NCBI RefSeq assembly: GCF_007827045.1
Contig: NZ_RPFW01000004.1
Coordinates: forward strand, 682,001-746,000
Reading direction: 5' to 3'
Length of the DNA stretch: 64,000 nt
Source of the DNA: Trebonia kvetii
GTDB lineage: Bacteria > Actinomycetota > Actinomycetes > Streptosporangiales > Streptosporangiaceae
Both the position numbers and the translations under genes were made by a program. The notes beneath the pieces are model-generated. The model worked only from the letters and a program-made list of their open reading frames with translations. It was not told the origin of the DNA and searched no databases. Positions 58,017-64,000 of the stretch are shown in pieces (positions within the stretch are counted from its first letter, which is position 1; every line of letters starts with the position of its first letter).

Positions 58017-59648
58017 GTGGCTAAGGCAATCCTGTTCACCGGTGGGTCGGTCTTCGATGGGACCGCGTTCCTCGCTCCGGGCACCAGCGTGCTCGTCTCC
58101 GGTGGCAAGGTCGCCGCGGTCGGCGCCGACCTGGATCCCGGCGGCGCGGACGTCGTGGACCTCGCGGGCGGGACCCTGCTGCCCGGCTTCCAAGACGCGC
58201 ACGTCCATCCGGTCTTCGGCGGCATGCAGCTGCTCGGCTGCGACCTGTCCGAGGCCGAGACGGCACAGGAGTACCTGGCGATCGTGGCGGGCTTCGCGGC
58301 GGCCAACCCGGACCTTGACTGGATCACCGGCGGCGGCTGGGGCATGACCGCCTTCCCCGGCGGCATCCCCACGGCGGCGCAGCTGGACCCGGTCTCCGGC
58401 GGCCGTCCGGTGATCCTGACCAACCGCGACGGCCACGGCGCGTGGGTCAACAGCAGGGCGATGGAGCTCGCCGGCATCACCAGGGACACCCTCGACCCGG
58501 CCGACGGCAGGATCGAGCGGGACGCCGCGGGCGAGCCGGTTGGCATGCTCCAGGAGGGCGCCATGAACCTGGTGCGCCATCTCATTCCCGCGGACACCGA
58601 TGAGGACCGCTATCGCGGCCTGCTCGCCGCCCAGGACTACCTGCTGTCGCTCGGCATCACCGGCTGGCAGGACGCGATCATCGGCAGCGGCTTCGGCGAC
58701 GCGGACGCCGCTACCGCCTACCATCAGGCGGCGAGCGCGGGAACGCTGCGCGCGGACGTGGTGGGCGCGCTGTGGTGGCAGCGGCACGAGGGCCTTGAGC
58801 AGCTGCCCGGGCTGCTGCACCGCCGCGAGCACGACGGCCGGGACGGCTTCAGGCTGACCAGCGTGAAGATGATGCTCGACGGGGTGGCGGAAAACCACAC
58901 CGCCGCGATGCTCGACCCCTACCTCGACGGCCACGGCTGCGCGACGCACAACTCGGGTCTTGACTTCATCGACCCCGCCGAGCTGCCCCGCTACGTGACC
59001 GCCCTGGACCAGGCGGGTTTCCAGGTGCACTTCCACGCGCTTGGCGACCGCGCGGTGCGCAACGCGCTGAACGCCGTCGCCGCGGCGCGCGCGGCGCACA
59101 CGGGGAGCCCGGGCAGGACGATCAGGCACCACCTGGCGCACCTGCAGGTGGTGCACCCGGCGGACATCGCGCGGTTCGCCGAGCTCGGCGCGACCGCCAA
59201 CATCCAGCCGCTGTGGGCCACCGCGGAAGAGCAGATGACCGAGCTGACGATCCCGTTCCTCGGCGAGCGGCGGGCGGCGTGGCAGTACCCGTTCCGCGGC
59301 CTCGCCGCCAGCGGCGCGCACCTGGCGGCGGGCAGCGACTGGCCGGTCAGCAGCCCCAACCCGCTGCTCGGCATCCACGTGGCGGTCAACCGCTCGACGC
59401 CGGACAGCGCGGACACCCCATTCCTGCCGGACCAGGCGATACCGCTCGCCACGGCACTCGCCGCCTACACGTCGGGTACCGCCACGGTCAACGGCGTCGA
59501 CGGCCAGGCCGGCCGGATCAGGCCCGGCTACCAGGCCAGCTTCGCCGTCACCGATGCCGACCTCGCCGCCATCGGCGACCACGAGATCTGCGCGGCCGCG
59601 GTGACGCAGACCTGGGTCCGCGGTGAGCTCGCCTACAGAAACGACTAG
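58017..59648 (+). CDS. Amidohydrolase (TIM-barrel, YtcJ-like)
   Basis: GTG 58017 after GTGGAGGGTCGAA. 543 residues of amidohydrolase family 3: 'DLAGGTLLPGFQDAHVHPVFGGMQL' (HxH metal ligands), 'VSGGRPVILTNRDGHGAWVNSRAMELAGI', 'KMMLDGVAENHTAAML', 'QVHFHALGDRAVRNALNAV' (His), 'RHHLAHLQVVHPADIARFAELG' and 'AAGSDWPVSSPNPLLGIHVAVNR' (catalytic Asp). The family hydrolyses N-acyl or amide compounds with divalent metals; the exact substrate is unknown. Its stop codon overlaps that of the convergent MFS gene at the shared CTAG. Confidence 0.92.
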   Translation: MAKAILFTGGSVFDGTAFLAPGTSVLVSGGKVAAVGADLDPGGADVVDLAGGTLLPGFQDAHVHPVFGGMQLLGCDLSEAETAQEYLAIVAGFAAANPDLDWITGGGWGMTAFPGGIPTAAQLDPVSGGRPVILTNRDGHGAWVNSRAMELAGITRDTLDPADGRIERDAAGEPVGMLQEGAMNLVRHLIPADTDEDRYRGLLAAQDYLLSLGITGWQDAIIGSGFGDADAATAYHQAASAGTLRADVVGALWWQRHEGLEQLPGLLHRREHDGRDGFRLTSVKMMLDGVAENHTAAMLDPYLDGHGCATHNSGLDFIDPAELPRYVTALDQAGFQVHFHALGDRAVRNALNAVAAARAAHTGSPGRTIRHHLAHLQVVHPADIARFAELGATANIQPLWATAEEQMTELTIPFLGERRAAWQYPFRGLAASGAHLAAGSDWPVSSPNPLLGIHVAVNRSTPDSADTPFLPDQAIPLATALAAYTSGTATVNGVDGQAGRIRPGYQASFAVTDADLAAIGDHEICAAAVTQTWVRGELAYRND

Positions 59649-60907
59649 CGGCGGCCCGCGCCGAACACCGGGCGCGCGCCTGCCAGGTAGATCAGCGTGG
59701 CGATGATCCCCATCGACGCGGCGAAGGCGTAGCCCCAGCGCGGGCCGAAGGCGTCGAGGATGAACCCGACCGCGGTCGCGCCGCACGCGACGCCGACTGA
59801 GATGCCCGTGGACAGCCAGGACATGGCCTCGGTGGCCCTGCCAGGCAGCGCGGTGGATTCGAGCAGGCTGTACCCGGCGATCAGCGTGGGCGCGATCGTC
59901 AGCCCGCACAGGTAGATCACCGGGGCGAGCACGAGCAGGTTCGGCATCGCCCAGAACGTGCACACGCCGGAAACGGTCAGCGTCAGGGTCACCGCGAGCC
60001 GCTTCCATGCGGGCGCGTGCCAGTTCCGCGACCCGTACCAGAGGCCGCCGGTGCCGCTGCCCAGCGCGTAGCAGCCGAGCAGCAGGCCCGCGAGCGGCTT
60101 GTGCCCGAGGCGGGTGGCGAAGTCGACGGTGCTCAGGTCGATGGCGATGAACATCGTGCCGAGGAACAGGTAGGCGGGCACCAGCACCGTCAGGCCAGGC
60201 GCGGCGAGCCTGGCCCGTCTGACGCCAGTGGCGGCACGCTCCGCCGCGGTCTGCCGCACCACGGCGACGGCGGGCGGCTCGGTCGAGCGCTGCGACGCGA
60301 ACCATAGCGACCCGGCAAGCGCGCACAGCGCGGCGCTGGCCACCCCGGCCCACGCGTGCACCTGGGTGGCCAGGATGGTGACCGCCGCGGGCCCGACCAC
60401 GAAGCACACCTCGTCGGCCACCGACTCGAGCGAGAAGGCCGTGTGCAGCCGCGGTGACCCGGACAGCAGCATCGACCAGCGGGCCCTGGCCATCGGCCCG
60501 GTCTGCGGCATCGTGGCGCCGCCGGCGATGGCGCAAAGGAACAGGGTCCAGTCCGGGGCCCCGAGCGCGACGGCCGCGACCATGCCCGCCACCGCGAGTG
60601 TGAAGGTCACGCAGACCGGGATGAGCACCCGGTGCTGGCCGAGCCGGTCGGTGAGCCGGCCGAGCTGCGGCGCGCACAGAGCGCCGCCGAGCGCGCCGGC
60701 CGCCGACACGGTGCCCGCCAGGCCGTACCTGCCGGTTCCCGCGGAGATGAGCAGCACGATGCCGAGCCCGTACATGGACATGGGCATCCGGCCGATGATC
60801 CCGGCGAGCGAGAAGCGCCACGCGCGGGGAATGGCGAAGATCTCCTGGTACGGCGCCAGAAAACCGCGCCGGGCACCAAGCGACACCGTGGCGTCCTCAC
60901 TCGTCAT
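59645..60907 (-). CDS. MFS transporter
   Basis: ATG 60907 (MTSEDATVSLGARR) is preferred; an upstream ATG at 60940 is possible. ~420 residues with twelve TM helices and the MFS loop motif 'GALCAPQLGRLTDRLGQHRVL' between helices 2 and 3. 'SMLLSGSPRLHTAFSLESVADEVCFVVGPAAV' is characteristic of an actinobacterial MFS subgroup of unknown substrate. It is convergent with the amidohydrolase gene (4-bp overlap of the two stops). Confidence 0.9.
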   Translation of the reverse strand: MTSEDATVSLGARRGFLAPYQEIFAIPRAWRFSLAGIIGRMPMSMYGLGIVLLISAGTGRYGLAGTVSAAGALGGALCAPQLGRLTDRLGQHRVLIPVCVTFTLAVAGMVAAVALGAPDWTLFLCAIAGGATMPQTGPMARARWSMLLSGSPRLHTAFSLESVADEVCFVVGPAAVTILATQVHAWAGVASAALCALAGSLWFASQRSTEPPAVAVVRQTAAERAATGVRRARLAAPGLTVLVPAYLFLGTMFIAIDLSTVDFATRLGHKPLAGLLLGCYALGSGTGGLWYGSRNWHAPAWKRLAVTLTLTVSGVCTFWAMPNLLVLAPVIYLCGLTIAPTLIAGYSLLESTALPGRATEAMSWLSTGISVGVACGATAVGFILDAFGPRWGYAFAASMGIIATLIYLAGARPVFGAGRR

Positions 60908-61059
60908 CGCGTGCCCGACCCTCACAACCATCCAGTGCAACCCACGGTACTCGCGGTAGCAACCCGTTTATCTGGCCAGCTGTTCCCCGGGCATGTCCCG
61001 GCCGGGCCGGTCCGCGGGCCGCTTACCGCCGCACCGGGTGCCCCTGGTTGGATGAGTGC

Positions 61060-62151
61060 ATGCCGTCCTACGACGCGTTCCTGCTGCTGTCCTTCGGCGG
61101 TCCCGAGGGGCCCGACGATGTGCTGCCGTTCCTCGAGAACGTCACCCGCGGCCGCGGCGTGCCGCGGGAGCGCCTCGAGGCAGTGGCCGAGCACTACTAC
61201 GCCGTCGGCGGTGTCAGCCCGATCAACGCCCAGTGCCGCGAGATGCTCAAGTCGATCGCCGCGGCGTTCGGCGAGGCAGGCATCGACCTGCCGCTGTACT
61301 GGGGCAACAGGAACTGGGACCCGTTCCTCGCCGGCACGGTCCGGCAGCTGAAGGCCGACGGCGCGCGGCGGGTGATCGCGTTCGCCACCTCCGCCTACAG
61401 TTCCTACTCCGCCTGCCGCCAGTACCTGGACGACATCGACCGCGCGGTCGCCGAGGCGGGCGACGGCGCGCCGCGCATCGACAAGATCCGTCCGTACTAC
61501 GCCAGGCCCGGCTTCATCGGGCCGTTCGCGGCGAGCGTCGAGGCGGCCCTGGCCGAGCTGCCCGCCGCCGCGCGGGACGGCGCCAGGCTAGTCTTCACCG
61601 CGCACAGCGTGCCGCTCGGCATGGCCGCCTCGTCGGGCAGCGTGCGCGCGGGCTCGGCTCTCCCCGGCGCCGTGGGCGGCAGATACGCGGCCGAGTTGCG
61701 CGAGGCGTCCCGGTTGATCACCGAACGGGTTCGTGGTTCCCACCCCTTCGACCTGGTCTTCCAGAGCCGCAGCGGGCCGCCGAGCGTGCCCTGGCTTGAA
61801 CCGGACGTCAACGACCACCTGGCGGCCCTCGCCAACGGCACGCAGACGAACGGAGAGCCGCTGCCCGAGGGCCCGCCACCGGGAGTGGTCGCAGTGCCCG
61901 TCGGCTTCGTCAGCGACCACATGGAGGTCGTGCACGACCTCGACGTGGAGGCGGCGCAGACCGCGGCCTCGCTCGGCCTGCCGTTCGCGCGGGCGCAGGC
62001 GCCGGGGCTGACACCGGAGTTCGCCGCGATGGTCGCCGAGCTCGTCGCGGAGCGGATCGCGAGCGAGGATGGCGCCGATGACGATCTGGCGAACTTCTGT
62101 CCCGCCGACTGCTGCCGGTATGTCCCGTCCCGTCCGGGTCGTGGCGCATGA
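61060..62151 (+). CDS. hemH: Ferrochelatase (coproporphyrin ferrochelatase type)
   Basis: ATG 61060 (MPSYDAFLLLSFGGPEGPDDV). 363 residues. Class features: 'LLSFGGPEGPDDVLPFLENVTRG' and 'AVGGVSPINAQCREML' at the N terminus, metal-site His in 'LVFTAHSVPLGMA' and acidic residues in 'VPVGFVSDHMEVVHDLDVEA'. The C terminus has 'NFCPADCCRYVPSRPG', Cys residues that, with one near ~125 ('SACRQYL'), could hold the [2Fe-2S] cluster known in actinobacterial ferrochelatases. Its last codons overlap the next gene (ATGA). Confidence 0.95.
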   Translation: MPSYDAFLLLSFGGPEGPDDVLPFLENVTRGRGVPRERLEAVAEHYYAVGGVSPINAQCREMLKSIAAAFGEAGIDLPLYWGNRNWDPFLAGTVRQLKADGARRVIAFATSAYSSYSACRQYLDDIDRAVAEAGDGAPRIDKIRPYYARPGFIGPFAASVEAALAELPAAARDGARLVFTAHSVPLGMAASSGSVRAGSALPGAVGGRYAAELREASRLITERVRGSHPFDLVFQSRSGPPSVPWLEPDVNDHLAALANGTQTNGEPLPEGPPPGVVAVPVGFVSDHMEVVHDLDVEAAQTAASLGLPFARAQAPGLTPEFAAMVAELVAERIASEDGADDDLANFCPADCCRYVPSRPGRGA

Positions 62152-63062
62152 GTGGCCTTGCGGTCCCGGGCCTGGCGGAGCTGCGCGACCTGGCGGTCGG
62201 CGTGGCCAGGGAGGCGGGGGAACTGCTCGCGTCGCGGGCCGGCCGGGTCGAGGTCGCCGCGACCAAGTCCAGCCCGACCGACGTGGTCACCGAGATGGAC
62301 CGCAGGGCCGAGGACCTGATCAGGGCGCGGCTGCTCGCGGCGCGACCGGGCGACGCGATACTCGGCGAGGAGGCGGGGGAGACGGGGGATTCCGACGCTG
62401 CGCCCGTCCGCTGGGTGGTCGACCCGCTCGACGGCACCGTCAACTACCTCTACGGGCTGCACGACTGGGCGGTGTCGATCGCCGCGGAGGTCGGCGGGGT
62501 GGCGGGCGGGGAGGTCGGCGGGGTGGCGGGCGGGGAGGTCGGTAGGACTATCGTGGCCGGCGCGGTGTACGTGCCGATGCGGGGTGAGCTGTTCAGCGCG
62601 TCGCTCGGCGGCGGCGCCTGGCTTGAGTCGGAAATGTCACTATCCGCGGCGATTGCGCCGCCCGGCGTCCAACTGCCCCGTGTCCGACTGCACTGCCGTC
62701 CCGGCGTGCCGCTCAGCCAGGCGCTCGTCGGCACCGGGTTCGGCTACCAGACGGCGCGGCGCAAGGTCCAGGGCGAGGTCGTCGGCGCGCTGCTGCCGCA
62801 GGTGCGTGACATCCGGCGGGCCGGCGTGGCGTCCATCGACCTGTGCGCGATCGCCACCGGACGGCTCGACGGCTACTACGAGCGCGGCCTGAACTACTGG
62901 GACTGGGCCGCGGGCGCCCTCGTGGCCAGCGAGTCGGGCGCGCGGGTGGGCGGACTGCACGGTGCGCCCGTCTCTTCCTCGATGACGGTCGCCGCCGGTC
63001 CTGGGCTGTTCGGGCCGCTCAGCGACGCTCTCGCGGCCCTGAATCCGGAGCGCGACGCGTGA
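62148..63062 (+). CDS. Inositol monophosphatase family protein (SuhB-like)
   Basis: ATG 62148 overlaps the ferrochelatase stop, so they are coupled. 304 residues with the metal motifs 'KSSPTDVVTEMDRRAEDLI', 'GEEAGE' (EE), 'WVVDPLDGTVNYLYGLHDWAVSIA' and 'LNYWDWAAGALVASESGARV' (WDxAAG). The enzyme dephosphorylates myo-inositol-1-phosphate or a related phosphate ester. An expansion 'VGGVAGGEVG' just after 'SIAAEVGG' comes from a 24-bp tandem repeat (62487-62542) and should form a surface loop. Confidence 0.93.
   Translation: MSGLAVPGLAELRDLAVGVAREAGELLASRAGRVEVAATKSSPTDVVTEMDRRAEDLIRARLLAARPGDAILGEEAGETGDSDAAPVRWVVDPLDGTVNYLYGLHDWAVSIAAEVGGVAGGEVGGVAGGEVGRTIVAGAVYVPMRGELFSASLGGGAWLESEMSLSAAIAPPGVQLPRVRLHCRPGVPLSQALVGTGFGYQTARRKVQGEVVGALLPQVRDIRRAGVASIDLCAIATGRLDGYYERGLNYWDWAAGALVASESGARVGGLHGAPVSSSMTVAAGPGLFGPLSDALAALNPERDA
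62487..62542 (+). repeat. 24-bp in-frame tandem repeat in the IMPase gene
   Basis: Two exact 24-bp units (62487-62510, 62511-62534) and an 8-bp partial third encode EVGGVAGG repeats. The sequence is nearly all G/C and prone to slippage. Confidence 0.85.
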
Positions 63063-63353
63063 CGGGGCCGGGGTCAGCCGCACCCGTTCTTCTCGCTGGT
63101 TGCGGCTGTTGATCTGCGTTGTGAGCAAGACCTCAAAACAGTGCCCGTGGCATGGAATAGATGGCCGGTATGCGAGGTTTACCAGCGGCCGGAGACGTTC
63201 CCCGCGGGACACTTTCGCGCCGGTTCGCGTGCTGCGTGCAAGACAGCCGCGAACGTGGCAGAATTCCCCGCCGGAATCGGGCACAACTGAGGCTCCCGGA
63301 GCGTTACACCCGCGCAACGATTGCGCGCCACTGATGGAGGGGGATGGACGGCC
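63063..63353. other. Gap before the DUF4193 gene
   Basis: About 290 bp between the IMPase stop and the DUF4193 start. No credible gene is seen; it presumably contains the DUF4193 promoter. GGAGGGGGATGG (63335-63346) serves as ribosome-binding region. Confidence 0.5.
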
Positions 63354-63653
63354 ATGGCTACGGACTACGACAGCCCGCGCAAGACAGATGACGACCTTGG
63401 CGAGGACAGCCTGCAGGAATTGCAGGCGCGCCGGATGGACAAGTCGTCGTCCACGATTGACCTTGACCCGGACGACGCCGCGGAGGGCCTTGAGCTGCCC
63501 GGTGCCGATTTGTCCAACGAGGAGCTCTCGTTCCGGGTCATACCGCGGCAGGCGGACGAGTTCACCTGCTCGCGCTGCTTCCTTGTGCACCACCGCAGCC
63601 AGCTTGCGGAGGAGAGCAAGGGCCAGCTGATCTGCCGCGAATGCGCGGCCTGA
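63354..63653 (+). CDS. DUF4193 zinc-ribbon-like small protein
   Basis: ATG 63354 (MATDYDSPRKTDDDLGEDSL). 99 residues: an acidic N-terminal half and the DUF4193 core 'ELPGADLSNEELSFRVIPRQADEFTCSRCFLVHHRSQLA' with CxxC, then a second CxxC in 'LICRECAA' at the C terminus, a likely zinc site. The family is nearly universal in actinobacteria and of unknown function. Composition and start fit the family closely. A hairpin follows 9 nt after the stop. Confidence 0.95.
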   Translation: MATDYDSPRKTDDDLGEDSLQELQARRMDKSSSTIDLDPDDAAEGLELPGADLSNEELSFRVIPRQADEFTCSRCFLVHHRSQLAEESKGQLICRECAA

Positions 63654-63662
63654 GTGTGCGGT

Positions 63663-63687
63663 CCCCGCGGGCATGACGCCCGCGGGG
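63663..63687 (+). terminator. Terminator of the DUF4193 gene
   Basis: A perfect 10-bp stem CCCCGCGGGC/GCCCGCGGGG around a 5-nt loop, 9 nt after the stop. A weaker hairpin at 63783-63803 (GGCTGGC/GCCAGCC) could serve the convergent DUF4235 gene. Confidence 0.8.
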
Positions 63688-63827
63688 CCAGCGTTTCGCG
63701 GTAAACCGGCGGCGGCAACGGCGCCGTTAACCCGGGAACCGCGGTATCCGGACCGGTCGGAGGGCTCCAGCCGTAACGGGCTGGCTGGCGGGCCTGGCCA
63801 GCCAAAGGCCGGCACTCGGCGCAGGTG

Positions 63828-64000
63828 TTATTCCACCGCGCCGTCCGTGACTACCTTGCGCGCCGTGGCGTGCGCGATGGCATACCGGGCGGATTCAACG
63901 ACGATGCCTGTCGCGATGGACCATGCGAGCAGTTCAGCCAGCTTGAGGTCCGGGTCGTTGATGTCCGTCGGCGGGTTCTTGCCGGTTGCCTTGGTCCACG
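63828..64000 (-). CDS. DUF4235 domain protein (5' part cut by window edge)
   Basis: The last ~57 residues are visible, ending TAA at 63830-63828: 'TKATGKNPPTDINDPDLKLAELLAWSIATGIVVESARYAIAHATARKVV'. 'TKATGKxPPT(D)xxDPD' followed by an amphipathic/hydrophobic helix is the DUF4235 pattern, a small actinobacterial membrane-associated protein of unknown function. It is convergent with the DUF4193 gene; the N-terminal half lies outside the window. Confidence 0.8.
   Translation of the reverse strand, partial: WTKATGKNPPTDINDPDLKLAELLAWSIATGIVVESARYAIAHATARKVVTDGAVE

Noticed and set aside
57894..60821. A 975-codon open frame on the minus strand, and similar long frames at 22920-25376 (minus), 5003-6673 (plus) and 705-2210 (plus)
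   Set aside because: These are antisense or shifted readings of strongly supported genes (amidohydrolase/MFS, binding protein, recQ, reductase/SRPBCC). They are Arg/Ala/Gly/Pro-rich, without domains or start signals, as expected in high-GC DNA.
1..64000. CRISPR array or cas genes
   Set aside because: No regularly spaced identical repeats with unique spacers. The tandem repeats found are coding minisatellites or short direct repeats without spacers.

Overview
This is a high-GC actinobacterial chromosome segment. The evidence is strong GC bias at third codon positions, frequent GTG/TTG starts, ATGA/TGATG gene overlaps, and families that are mostly actinobacterial: DUF4193, DUF4235, DUF4232, DUF6457, DUF574-type methyltransferase, a CGNR zinc-finger protein, MpaB-like oxygenase, an F420/deazaflavin-type Ddn-like enzyme, GuaB1 and candidate GlnR boxes. 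A Streptosporangiales-like host is my inference; no rRNA is present to settle it.

Layout. 1-10.7 kb: a partial serine hydrolase; an HTH regulator/SRPBCC/RibD-like reductase operon with a terminator and a palindromic operator; an SRPBCC-ArsR pair with its own operator; RecQ; two tandem PQQ-propeller lipoproteins; and a DMT exporter divergent from a CGNR regulator. 11.4-12.6 kb: an IS630-type element inserted in the penultimate codon of the CGNR gene. 12.7-21.8 kb: UbiB/AarF kinase and MpaB-like genes, then a minus-strand cluster of envelope proteins around a giant multi-domain peptidoglycan hydrolase whose stop codon appears lost. 22.1-28 kb: a Nudix gene and a peptide ABC transporter locus in advanced decay. 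The binding protein is intact, but permease 1 carries several frameshifts, permease 2 is truncated and joined to the middle of an ATPase gene, and the second ATPase domain lacks its Q-loop region. A fragment of an oxygenase-like gene follows.

28-36 kb: an HxlR/YceI divergent pair with a TACT-N7-AGTA operator on the -10 element, two methyltransferases, a tandem DUF4232 pair, an MBL hydrolase, a Ddn-like enzyme, a histone-H1-like Lys/Ala/Thr-rich protein, an internally deleted PD-(D/E)XK endonuclease remnant and tRNA-Pro(GGG). 36-45 kb: a GT51 transglycosylase, GtrA, an ABC-2 export operon, a DUF2079 membrane protein and a fused FAD/Fe-S D-lactate-dehydrogenase-type enzyme.

45-57 kb: a FabG/acyl-CoA dehydrogenase operon, an SDR, a LacI regulator with two upstream operators, an ammonium transporter with candidate GlnR boxes, an alpha/beta hydrolase, GuaB1 and a TetR regulator. 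57-64 kb: a secreted SLT-domain protein, an amidohydrolase convergent with an MFS transporter, ferrochelatase overlapping an inositol-monophosphatase-family gene, DUF4193, and the 3' end of a DUF4235 gene.

The parts that most deserve a second look are the envelope cluster at 15.0-21.8 kb, which could be an uncharacterised cell-wall-remodelling or transfer-like system, and the multiply deleted transporter locus at 24.7-28 kb.
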